A stretch of DNA of 42,014 nt from JAPXSY01 sp034003585. Lineage in GTDB: Bacteria > Verrucomicrobiota > Kiritimatiellia > RFP12 > UBA1067. The notes under the pieces were generated by a model, which saw only the letters and a list, made by a program, of their open reading frames with translations, was not told where the DNA came from and did no database searches. Location of the stretch: the NCBI GenBank assembly GCA_034003585.1, contig JAVEYH010000017.1, forward strand, positions 1 to 42,014. The letters are read 5' to 3'. Below are positions 1 through 6,945 of this stretch, one piece after another. How positions within the stretch are numbered: the first letter of the stretch is position 1; each line of letters begins with the position of its first letter. The translations under genes and the position numbers were made by a program.

Positions 1-173
1 AACGGCGACCCCATCTGGTCGGTGAACTGCTGGTCGATCACCCAGCCGCCGTGCTCGGCGAAACGCTCCGCCTCCACGAAAAAGGCACCGGCACTTTCGG
101 CGCGCCCCGCCATGACCCAACAGACGCTCGCCAGGACCGCGCTCCCCAACAACAAGTTTTCGTACCGTTTCAT
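1..173 (-). CDS. FAD-dependent oxidoreductase-like secreted protein, N-terminal fragment (cut by window edge)
   Basis: Only the first 57 codons are visible; the gene runs off the left edge. It starts at the ATG at 173 with a signal peptide (MKRYENLLLGSAVLASVCWV, then ending near AGRAES). The mature part begins FFVEAERFAEHGGWVIDQQF, then TDQMGSP. An opening of the form 'EAE.F...GGWV.DQQF.DQMGSP' is what I recall from secreted FAD-dependent oxidoreductases (FAD_oxidored type) of PVC bacteria, in which it precedes a sugar-binding-like segment and the Rossmann domain. Neither domain is visible here, so the family call rests on the N-terminal motif only. It lies 91 bp downstream of the decayed GH106 gene on the same strand and may have been its operon partner. 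No strong ribosome binding site is seen before the ATG. Confidence 0.5.
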   Translation of the reverse strand, partial: MKRYENLLLGSAVLASVCWVMAGRAESAGAFFVEAERFAEHGGWVIDQQFTDQMGSP

Positions 174-264
174 GTGGGGATGGTACCACGTCAGGTTCCG
201 TGTTGCCATAGTGGGCAAAGGGGGCCTCCGGCTGCGGGGATCCCGCCGCGCGCTTCCGCATGCG

Positions 265-1618
265 TCAATCGAACGCCAGGCGCACCGGTCCGATCAGGCC
301 GGACGGCTGCAGGGGATCTTCCGAAGCGAAGCCCTGGAAAGCCCGGAGCGTGCGCGGACCCGATTCATAAGCCAAGTTGCTCCGCGTGATCCGTTGCCCG
401 GGCGGCAGGGCCGCGTCACCGATCGGCCGGTTTGCCCATGAGCCGCACGTGCGCGAGCGCCGCCACCTTCCCCAGATTCAGTACCGCCGCGCCGGCCTGC
501 TTCAGCTCGGCGATTTTACGCAGCGCTGCGGGGGAGGCGCGGTCGTCATCCAAATCGACGGCGAGTAGGCGGTAGCTCATGCCGTCGGGTAGCGTGATCC
601 GGCCGTCCTTGACCGACGCGCGCCCCAGCAGCACCTCGGTGTTGATCACGTCGTACCCATACCCCTCGGGCAGCGCCATCGTGGCCTTCGCGCTCCAGTT
701 GGTCGTGAAGCGTCCCCAGTGCTGATACGGCACGTCGCCGACATATGCGCACACGTCCGCCACGAAGAACCCCCGGCGCAGCATGTGCTGGCAGCGCCCG
801 AGATAGGTGAGGAACGGCGCGGCCTGCTCGAACCAGGTGACGTTGGGGTTGATGTGCGTGCCCGCGAAATACTCGATGCCCGGTTTGCCGAATGGTTTGG
901 GCGAGCAGGTGAAGGTGTGCCAGATCAGCTGGTTCACGCCGTCGAGGAAACGCTCGTCGACGCAGCGTTTGAGAACCGCGGGATAGGGGGTCCAGTGGCG
1001 CGTCATGTGGGTGAAGGCCTCCGCGGCCGACAGCCGCCTGCCGTAGATGTGCGCGGTGTTGGCAGGCGCGCGGTTAAGGGGCCGGCCGCGCCGGTCGGCT
1101 TACCCCGTGTACCAGAACTCACCTTGCGGCATGTCGGTGCGTCCCAGAAACGCCAACTGGTCGGCCTCGCCGAAAACCGCCGGACTGCGTACCCACGGCC
1201 CGCCGGACTCCGCGCGCCATTCGGCGGCGGGGAGTTCGTTGCCCGCATACCAGACGGTGAAAGCCGCCACATCCTTGACATGGGCGAAAGGCGCGGGTTT
1301 TGCCAGGAACTCCGCAAGGCCGGGGCGCAGCGGAAGGAGCTGGTACGCCAGCCGTTTCGGCGCGTCCGCGCCGACCGCCCACGGGCCTTTGAGCGCGCCC
1401 GCGCAACTGCTCAGGTTCACGCTGACGGTGAGGCCGAGCCGCGCGGCCTCGCGCACCGTATGCGCAGCCATCGCGCGCCAGGCTTCGCTCATAAACTCCA
1501 TTTTCGGCTTGGGGTAGACGAGGTGGTTGACGTCCTCCCTGAATCCGTTCTCAAGGGCGTCCGCAAACGCATCCCGCGCGGAAAGAGCGAGAATCAACAG
1601 CCAGAGGAAAGGTTTCAT
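265..1618 (-). pseudogene. Decayed GH106-type alpha-L-rhamnosidase
   Basis: Three co-linear pieces of a GH106-like glycoside hydrolase remain. Piece one (1618 to 1100) has a signal peptide and the MEFMSEAWRAMAAHTVREA and GNELP regions, and ends at an in-frame TAA after EFWYTG. The same frame continues with ANTAHIYGRRLSAAEAFTHM (the catalytic-barrel stretch) to a TGA at 416. A +1 shift near 420-440 restores a C-terminal piece ending PSGLIGPVRLAFD at 265, which resembles the family's C-terminal galactose-binding-like domain. Total coding is about 450 codons against roughly 900-1100 for the family. The segment between the barrel and the C-terminus is missing, as are about 60 residues before the first piece. 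The ATG overlaps the stop of the upstream esterase by 4 bp, so it was once translationally coupled. One stop, one frameshift and deletions make an active enzyme unlikely. Confidence 0.72.
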
Positions 1619-2643
1619 CGCACGGCTTTCTCCCCGCTGTCGCCCACAAACCGTTTGATCGCGGTTTCGATGTCGGGGAGGAGTTTGTGCGGCTTGCTGC
1701 CGGGGATCCAGATGGAGTGCCCCCCGTCGCGTTTCTCATAGGTGAAGAACTCGGTTGGCACCTTCTCCGCACGGCAGGCTTCCACAAACAGGCGGGAGGC
1801 GTCGAAAGGTGCCGCGCCATCCACGGTGGCGTGGGAGCAGAAGATCCGGGGCGAACGCGGGGTCAAGAGCGAGCGGGGCGAGGCGGCCCGCAGCTCCTCC
1901 GCGGAGGGTTTGCGGCCGAACAGGCTGACATACCGGCCCGGATGCGCCCGCTCATCCGGCGCGAGGTCGCCGATGCCGGAAATGGAGACGATGCCCGCCA
2001 CCTGCTCCGGCGGCAGGGAGAGGCCGGTCCACAGGGCCAAGTGGCCGCCCGCCGAACCGCCGCAGATCCAGATCCGTTTGACGTTCAGGCCGAAACGCTT
2101 TTTGAAGGGGTCGCTCAGCAGATAGCGCGCGGCGGCGATGCAGTCGTTGCCGCAGAGCGGCCACGGCCCTTTTTTCGTCAGGCGGTACTCGATGTTGAAG
2201 GCCGCGAAGCCCAGTTCTTTGCGGAAGAAGTCGGCCACGCCGGACCAACTGTAACGGTCGCCGGCCGACCACCCGCCGCCGTGGATCTGCAGCACCACCG
2301 GCGTGTCGGGGGTGACCGTGTCCGGCAGAGAAAGATCCCCCACGCCGTCCGCGCCGGCCTCGACGCTGTACACGAGGTCGCGATGCACCGTTGCCGCCGC
2401 GCCACTCCCTTCACAGGTAGGGACGCCTCCCCGAGGCGTCCGCGGCGGTTTCGGGGAAACCGCCCTACCCGGATTCCCCGTGACGGTTGACGCCGTTCCG
2501 CGGGTGACCGCCCCGTCCCCCAGCACCCCTGCGCACGGCAGACAGGCCAAGCAAAAGAAGAGGCCTCCGAACCGGAAGAAGGTTGGGGACAGGCGCGTCC
2601 GGTGATACGCGGTTTCGGTCGGAAGGGCGGCCGCAGGCGTCAT
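1615..2643 (-). CDS. Secreted alpha/beta-hydrolase, esterase/lipase (BD-FAE/Aes-like)
   Basis: A 342-residue alpha/beta-hydrolase of the carboxylesterase type, likely deacylating sugars or polysaccharides. Residues 121-125 (HGGGW) form the oxyanion hole, and GGSAGG at 195-200 carries the nucleophile Ser197. A late Asp (around VDGAAPFDAS) and the His of GGHSIW complete a plausible triad. A hydrophobic N-terminal segment (residues about 24-42) suggests export; the Cys residues there could form a lipobox. I chose the ATG at 2643 because GAGGAG lies just upstream; a longer in-frame extension to 2958 reads through feoA. Residues 59-76 are encoded exactly by a 54-bp palindromic repeat placed in the linker between signal and catalytic domain. 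The stop overlaps the start of the GH106 remnant by 4 bp, which suggests a rhamnoside-degrading operon. Confidence 0.85.
   Translation of the reverse strand: MTPAAALPTETAYHRTRLSPTFFRFGGLFFCLACLPCAGVLGDGAVTRGTASTVTGNPGRAVSPKPPRTPRGGVPTCEGSGAAATVHRDLVYSVEAGADGVGDLSLPDTVTPDTPVVLQIHGGGWSAGDRYSWSGVADFFRKELGFAAFNIEYRLTKKGPWPLCGNDCIAAARYLLSDPFKKRFGLNVKRIWICGGSAGGHLALWTGLSLPPEQVAGIVSISGIGDLAPDERAHPGRYVSLFGRKPSAEELRAASPRSLLTPRSPRIFCSHATVDGAAPFDASRLFVEACRAEKVPTEFFTYEKRDGGHSIWIPGSKPHKLLPDIETAIKRFVGDSGEKAVR
2416..2469. repeat. 54-bp three-armed palindromic element inside the esterase gene
   Basis: The outer arms GGTAGGG (2416-2422) and CCCTACC (2463-2469) are complementary. They enclose two perfect 7-bp hairpins with 3-nt loops: ACGCCTC-CCC-GAGGCGT (2423-2439) and CGGTTTC-GGG-GAAACCG (2446-2462), separated by CCGCGG. 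The single strand can fold as a three-way junction. It is 54 bp (18 codons), begins exactly at codon 59 of the esterase and keeps the frame open. Degenerate copies lie at 6865-6940 and 6949-6996, so it is a dispersed element and not part of the hydrolase fold. It resembles, in concept, palindromic elements inserted in coding genes of Rickettsia. Confidence 0.85.
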
Positions 2644-2719
2644 GGCACTCCTCGGTTTCACAGGGGATCGGTGATCCGGTTTTCGGTTTGGGTTAAACAG
2701 GGGAAAGGGGATGGTGGGG

Positions 2720-2965
2720 TCATGTGAGTTCGATGTGTTCGGCGATCGGGCGCGAGACGAGGAAACGGGCGTCGCCCGCGCCGACCACCACGGAGCGTTC
2801 GGATTTGCGGTTACGGAACATGGTGACGTGCGCGCCCGCGAAGAGACCCATCTCAGCGGATTTGCGGTCGCGGTTGATGAGGATGCGGCCGGTTTCGCCG
2901 TCTTGGAGATCCAGCAGGCTGCGCCGTTTTCCCGCGGCGTCGGGTTTTCCGGTTTCAAACTTCAT
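2720..2965 (-). CDS. feoA: FeoA, ferrous iron transport accessory protein
   Basis: An 81-residue SH3-like cytoplasmic protein that supports FeoB-mediated Fe(II) uptake. The sequence shows the family pattern: LLDLQDGETGRI near the start, then a Gly-rich AEMGLFAGAHVTMFRN core, and a final VVVGAGDARFLVSRPIAEHI strand resembling FeoA's 'G....alr...A..I.V'. Length matches the usual 75-85 residues. The ATG at 2965 lies inside the last codons of feoB (11-bp overlap), which indicates translational coupling; an upstream in-frame extension to 3028 would overlap feoB further and has no support. Gene order feoB then feoA is the reverse of the common arrangement. Confidence 0.88.
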   Translation of the reverse strand: MKFETGKPDAAGKRRSLLDLQDGETGRILINRDRKSAEMGLFAGAHVTMFRNRKSERSVVVGAGDARFLVSRPIAEHIELT

Positions 2966-5207
2966 GTGCGATCCGTTTCCCATAAACGGCCAGCAGGACG
3001 ATTCCGGCTGCGGTGAGGGCCGCCACAAACGCCAGCCAGCCCGCGGCCCGCAACGGTGCGGCGGGGAAGGTGGCGCATTGATAAAAGGCGGTGGCGGTCA
3101 GCCAGGCCAGCAGCGACTGGTAGGTGACGGCAAACCCCATCCAGCGCCAGCCCGCCTCGCGCGCGAGTACGATCAGGGCCGCGACACAGGGCGAGTAGAT
3201 CAGGACAAAGAGCAGGTAGGCGTATGCCGCGGCCGGGGAGGCGAAGTTCCGGCGCAGCGTGGAAAGGAGCCCCTGCCGGGCGGCCGGGTCGGCGGGATCA
3301 TCCGGTCCGGCTAAGGCCGCAGGCCCGGCGAACCCGGCGAGCAGCGCGCCTCCCGCGGCGCGGAGTTCCGCGCCCAGATCAAACGGCTCCCCCGCATCCG
3401 GGGCAACCTTTTCGGTTTGGGAGTAGAGCACCTCAAGCGTCCCCACAATCGCCTCTTTGGCCATCAGGCCCGTGAGCAGGGCCGCCGCCGCGGGCCAGTT
3501 CTCCTCCGTCACGCCCATGGGACGGAGCGCGACGGTAAGAACCCGGCCCGCCGCACTCCGCTGCGCGAAGGCCTCCTCCGGGTTGCGGCACACCCTTTCG
3601 AAGAGGGCGTTGGCCAGGCTGAGCAGAATCGCGATCGTCAAAATGACCTGGCCGGCCCGGACCAGAAAACTTTTGAGATTGGCCCAGACATGCTCTAGGC
3701 ATCCGCGCAGGGCCGGCAGGTGGTAAGGCGGCAGTTCCATGACGAACGCCGAGGCGGCGCCGCCGCGGAAGAGGGTGCGGTGCAGCACCAGGCCGGAGAG
3801 GATGGCCAGCAAGGCACCGGTGAGGTAGAGCGAGAAGATGACGACGTTGCCCCTGCTGGGGAAAAAGGCCATGGCGAAAATCGCGTAGACCGGCATGCGC
3901 GCGCCGCAGGACATGAACGGGGCGATCAGCATGGTCAGGAGCCGGTCGCGCCGCTGTTCCAGCGTGCGGGTGGCCAGCAGGGCCGGCACGGTGCAGCCGA
4001 ACCCCACGAGCAGGGGGATGAAGGCCTTGCCGGGCAACCCGATGCGGTTCAGGAAGCGGTCCATGATGAACGCGGCGCGCGCCATGTAGCCGGACTCCTC
4101 CAGCAGGCTCAGGCAGAGAAAAATCATGAAGATCGGGGGCATGAAGGTGGCGACGGTCGTGAGGCCCGCGCCGACCCCGTCACAGAGCAGCGAGCGGAGG
4201 ATCTCGGGCGCGCCCAGACGGGCCAGTCCGGCGCGCGGGGCGTGGACCAGCAGGGCGTTCAACGCCAGATCCGTGAAATCGACGAGCGGTTGGGTCAGCC
4301 GCACGGTCAGCCAGAAAACCGCGTACATCACGCCGAGGAAGAGCGGGATCCCCAGCGGACGGCTGAGCAGCAGCCGGTCCGCCACATCCGAGACGCGGCG
4401 CCGCGAGACCCGTTTGCGCCGGACCACGTCCCGCGCCAGCCCGCGGATGAATCCGAGACGCGCGTCCATCACCGCCTCTTCGGGTTTCTGTCCGGTGTGG
4501 CGCGCGATGCGGGCGCACTCTTCTTCGGCGAGTTCGTCGAACAGCCCCGCGGTCAGCTCGCGGGCAAAGGGGTCGCGCTCCAGCAGTTTGATGGCCAGCC
4601 AGCGCGAGTCCACGCCCGCATCATCGGCTGCCACGAGCAGACAGACCTGCAGACGGCGCACCGACTGCTCCGCGTCGCCGTACTGGACGCGGGTGGTGGG
4701 CAGACTACGCGTCTCCGCCACACGGCAGATCGCCTGCTTGAGGGCTTCGAGCCCCGCGCCCTTGGACGCGACCATCGGGATCACCGGGCACCCGAGGTGG
4801 TCGGCGAGATGAGCGGCATCCACGCGGATCCCGTAGCGTTCGGCCACGTCGGTCTGATTGAGGGCAACCACCAGCGGCAGGCGCATGTCGAGCAACTGGG
4901 CGGTCAGGTAGAGGCTGCGCTCGAGGTTGACGGCATCCACCAGATTGACGATCACGGCGGGCTTCTGCCGGATGAGAAAATCACGGGCCACGCGCTCGTC
5001 CTGCGTGTGCGGCGAAAAAGAGTAGATGCCCGGCAGATCGGTGACGCGGGCCGTTTCGCCATTGAGGGTGAAGGCGGCGTGCGCGGTGTCCACGGTCACC
5101 CCGGTCCAGTTGCCGGTGCGCTCGCGCGCTCCGGTCAGCAGGTTGAACAGCGTGGTTTTGCCGGTATTGGGGTTTCCCGCCAACGCGATGGTCAGATCGT
5201 CACGCAT
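2955..5207 (-). CDS. feoB: FeoB, ferrous iron transporter with GTPase domain
   Basis: A 750-residue inner-membrane Fe(II) transporter. The N-terminal G domain has G1 GNPNTGKT (11-18), the G2 Thr in GNWTGVTVD (32-40), G3 DLPG (57-60) and G4 NQTD (117-120), all intact. A helical spacer follows, then two Gate-type membrane halves from about residue 290 (PLGIPLFLGVMYAVFWL; GYMARAAFIMDRFLNRIGLPGKAFIPLL; GAILS/CGARMPVYAIFA). Length is typical. The gene is preceded by a strong sigma-70-like promoter (5255-5283) and followed by overlapping feoA. No clear Fur box was found in the leader by eye. Fe(II) uptake fits a low-oxygen habitat. Confidence 0.96.
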   Translation of the reverse strand: MRDDLTIALAGNPNTGKTTLFNLLTGARERTGNWTGVTVDTAHAAFTLNGETARVTDLPGIYSFSPHTQDERVARDFLIRQKPAVIVNLVDAVNLERSLYLTAQLLDMRLPLVVALNQTDVAERYGIRVDAAHLADHLGCPVIPMVASKGAGLEALKQAICRVAETRSLPTTRVQYGDAEQSVRRLQVCLLVAADDAGVDSRWLAIKLLERDPFARELTAGLFDELAEEECARIARHTGQKPEEAVMDARLGFIRGLARDVVRRKRVSRRRVSDVADRLLLSRPLGIPLFLGVMYAVFWLTVRLTQPLVDFTDLALNALLVHAPRAGLARLGAPEILRSLLCDGVGAGLTTVATFMPPIFMIFLCLSLLEESGYMARAAFIMDRFLNRIGLPGKAFIPLLVGFGCTVPALLATRTLEQRRDRLLTMLIAPFMSCGARMPVYAIFAMAFFPSRGNVVIFSLYLTGALLAILSGLVLHRTLFRGGAASAFVMELPPYHLPALRGCLEHVWANLKSFLVRAGQVILTIAILLSLANALFERVCRNPEEAFAQRSAAGRVLTVALRPMGVTEENWPAAAALLTGLMAKEAIVGTLEVLYSQTEKVAPDAGEPFDLGAELRAAGGALLAGFAGPAALAGPDDPADPAARQGLLSTLRRNFASPAAAYAYLLFVLIYSPCVAALIVLAREAGWRWMGFAVTYQSLLAWLTATAFYQCATFPAAPLRAAGWLAFVAALTAAGIVLLAVYGKRIAHEV

Positions 5208-5254
5208 GCCGCACGTTCCCGCTCCGATTGTTAGCCGAGGAAAACATGGGCCGC

Positions 5255-5283
5255 ATTATATGGGGCGGGGACCCTGAGCACAA
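5255..5283 (-). promoter_or_regulatory. Sigma-70-type promoter for feoB-feoA
   Basis: On the minus strand, -35 TTGTGC (5278-5283) and a perfect -10 TATAAT (5255-5260) are separated by exactly 17 bp. The predicted transcription start is near 5248, giving a leader of about 40 nt before the feoB ATG at 5207. The region is shared with the divergent hisF gene. Confidence 0.7.
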
Positions 5284-5386
5284 GCGCAATCGCCCGGATT
5301 TTGTTGTTGACGGGGGGAAAGCGCGGTGCGATGTTACAAGCAAACGCTATTCTGGGCGTGTAACCCCCAAAAGGAGTCGGAAGCTC

Positions 5387-6211
5387 ATGTCGCAAACGGT
5401 TCGGATCATGCCGTGTCTCGATATGCGGGACGGCCGTGTTGTCAAAGGTGTGCATTTTGTGGATATCCGGGATGCCGGCGATCCGGTCGCGTGCGCGCGG
5501 GCCTATTGCGAAAAGGGGGCCGACGAGCTGGCGATGCTGGACATCACGGCTACGGTCGAGGGCCGTGCCACGCTGTTGCAGGTGGTCCGGAACGTGGCGG
5601 AGGCCGTGTCCGTGCCGTTCACGGTGGGGGGCGGGATCTCGGATGTGAAAACCGCGCGGGCGGTGATGGCGGCGGGGGCAAACAAGGTTTCGGTCAGCAG
5701 CGCGGCGTTCCGCAAACCGGCGCTGATTCCGGAGCTGATCGCCGAGCTGGGCGCGGACCGGGTGACCGTGGCCATTGATGTGGACCGGAATGCGGCCCTG
5801 CCCTCGGGATATGAGGTGTACATTGATGGCGGGCGCACGGCGACCGGTCAGGATGCGGTCGAATGGGCCAGGCGGGTGGACGGGTTCGGTGTGCGGGTGA
5901 TCCTGCCCACCAGCAAAGCGGGGGACGGGGCGCGCACAGGCTATGATCTGCCGGTGATCCGCGCGATCCGGCAGGCGGTGTCGGCGGAGGTGGTGGCCTC
6001 GGGCGGCGCCGGAACCTTGGAGCATTTCCGCGAGGCGGTGGAAGCCGGCGCCACGATTCTGCTGGCCGCTTCGATCTTCCACTTCGGGGTCATCGGGATC
6101 CCGGAACTTAAAGCGTATTTGCGGGAACGCGGGGTCAGGGTCTGCGGCGGCGGACCCGGGCGCACGGGCCGCGCGGTCGGGGAGGTGTGTGATGAAAGTG
6201 GTCGCGTTTAA
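5387..6211 (+). CDS. hisF: Imidazole glycerol phosphate synthase cyclase subunit HisF
   Basis: The (beta/alpha)8 cyclase subunit converts PRFAR plus ammonia (from HisH) to IGP and AICAR in histidine synthesis. Family signatures are present: RIMPCLDMRDGRVVKG at 6-21 with catalytic Asp12, VGGGI, the second catalytic Asp in VAIDVDRN, and the phosphate-binding ASGGAG and AASIFHF motifs. The ATG at 5387 has AAGGAG at 5371-5376; an ORF extension upstream to 5228 lacks support. The protein is 274 residues, about 20 longer than usual. The extra C-terminal tail (from about CGGGPGRTGRAV) overlaps the next gene by 20 bp. No other his gene is in the window, so hisH must be elsewhere. Confidence 0.95.
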   Translation: MSQTVRIMPCLDMRDGRVVKGVHFVDIRDAGDPVACARAYCEKGADELAMLDITATVEGRATLLQVVRNVAEAVSVPFTVGGGISDVKTARAVMAAGANKVSVSSAAFRKPALIPELIAELGADRVTVAIDVDRNAALPSGYEVYIDGGRTATGQDAVEWARRVDGFGVRVILPTSKAGDGARTGYDLPVIRAIRQAVSAEVVASGGAGTLEHFREAVEAGATILLAASIFHFGVIGIPELKAYLRERGVRVCGGGPGRTGRAVGEVCDESGRV

Positions 6212-6773
6212 CGGGAGCCCCCGTCAGGACGGGAACACGGCGCTGCTGTTGCGCAAGGTGCTGGCGCCGATCGCCCGCTCGGGGATCGACACCGAGTTGG
6301 TGCAGGTCGGGGGTCACGCGATCCACGGCTGCACCGCCTGTATGCGCTGCATGACCGCCCGAAACCGGCAGTGCGCGGTCACGACCGACAGGGTGAATGT
6401 CTGGATCGCCAAGATGATCGAGGCGGACGGGATCGTCATGGGGTCGCCCTCCTATTTCTCCGGCATGACGCCCGAGCTCAAAGCGCTGCTCGACCGGGCC
6501 GGCTTGGTGGCGGTGGCCAACGGGCGGATGTTCGCGCGCAAGATCGGCGCGGCGGTGGCGGCGCACCGCCGCGGCGGCGCGGTGAATGTGGTGGACGCCA
6601 TCAACCATCTGTTTCTGATGTCGCGGATGATCGTGCCGGGCTCCACGTACTGGAATTTCGGCGTGGGGTTGGAGCGTGAGGAGGTGGCGGGCGACGCGGA
6701 GGCGGTGGAGAACATGCACGACCTCGGGGAGACCATCGCCTGGCTGCTCAAGCGCCTTCACACGGACAACTGA
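6192..6773 (+). CDS. Iron-sulfur flavoprotein / NADPH-dependent FMN reductase family
   Basis: A 193-residue flavodoxin-like redox protein. The N-terminus MKVVAFNGSPRQDGNT is the FMN phosphate-binding loop. Cys47, Cys50, Cys53 and Cys61 form C-x2-C-x2-C-x7-C, the compact cluster motif of archaeal-type iron-sulfur flavoproteins (Isf), so a [4Fe-4S] cluster is likely in addition to FMN. GSPSYFSGMTPELKALLDR is the second flavin contact. The ATG at 6192 has GGAGG at 6181-6185; a GTG at 6189 is an alternative. The start lies inside the end of hisF. Electron transfer under low oxygen (oxygen or peroxide reduction) is the family role; a specific link to histidine synthesis is not known. Confidence 0.85.
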   Translation: MKVVAFNGSPRQDGNTALLLRKVLAPIARSGIDTELVQVGGHAIHGCTACMRCMTARNRQCAVTTDRVNVWIAKMIEADGIVMGSPSYFSGMTPELKALLDRAGLVAVANGRMFARKIGAAVAAHRRGGAVNVVDAINHLFLMSRMIVPGSTYWNFGVGLEREEVAGDAEAVENMHDLGETIAWLLKRLHTDN

Positions 6774-6774
6774 A

Positions 6775-6863
6775 GCGGGCGGAGCCCGCAATCCAAGGAG
6801 ACGGGGGACGACGGGAGACAGGGACGCCGAATGTCGAACGCTGAACGCCGAACGCCGAAGGTT
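6775..6863. repeat. GC hairpin followed by heptameric repeats
   Basis: A short palindrome GCGGGC-GGA-GCCCGC (6775-6789) sits right after the flavoprotein stop. At 6829-6863 follow five 7-bp units: GAATGTC, GAACGCT, GAACGCC, GAACGCC, GAAGGTT. The same pairing of a GCGGGC hairpin with GAACGYY heptads recurs at 26263-26340 and 32911-33049. The hairpin may stop transcription weakly but lacks a T-run. The region separates the convergent flavoprotein and kinase genes. Confidence 0.7.
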
Positions 6864-6864
6864 C

Positions 6865-6940
6865 GGTAGGCACGCATCCCCGAGGCGTCCGCAGAGCACA
6901 GCAGGGACCGGCGGAGGTTTGCGGGGAAACCGCCCATGCT
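6865..6940. repeat. Degenerate copy of the three-armed palindromic element
   Basis: It shares GGTAGG, ACGCaTCCCCGAGGCGTCCGC and GGCGG-GGTTT-GGGGAAACCGCCC blocks with the intact 54-bp element at 2416-2469. About 18 bp of unrelated sequence sits between the two hairpin halves, and the right outer arm is lost. It lies between the convergent flavoprotein and hybrid kinase genes. Confidence 0.6.
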
Positions 6941-6945
6941 TCGCA

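Noticed and set aside
2644..2958. N-terminal extension of the esterase
   Set aside because: The extra 105 residues run through feoA in another frame; an ATG with a good ribosome binding site exists at 2643.
3720..5234. 504-codon open frame on the plus strand
   Set aside because: It lies antisense to feoB, has the Arg/Gly/His-rich composition of a shadow frame in GC-rich DNA, and no domain.
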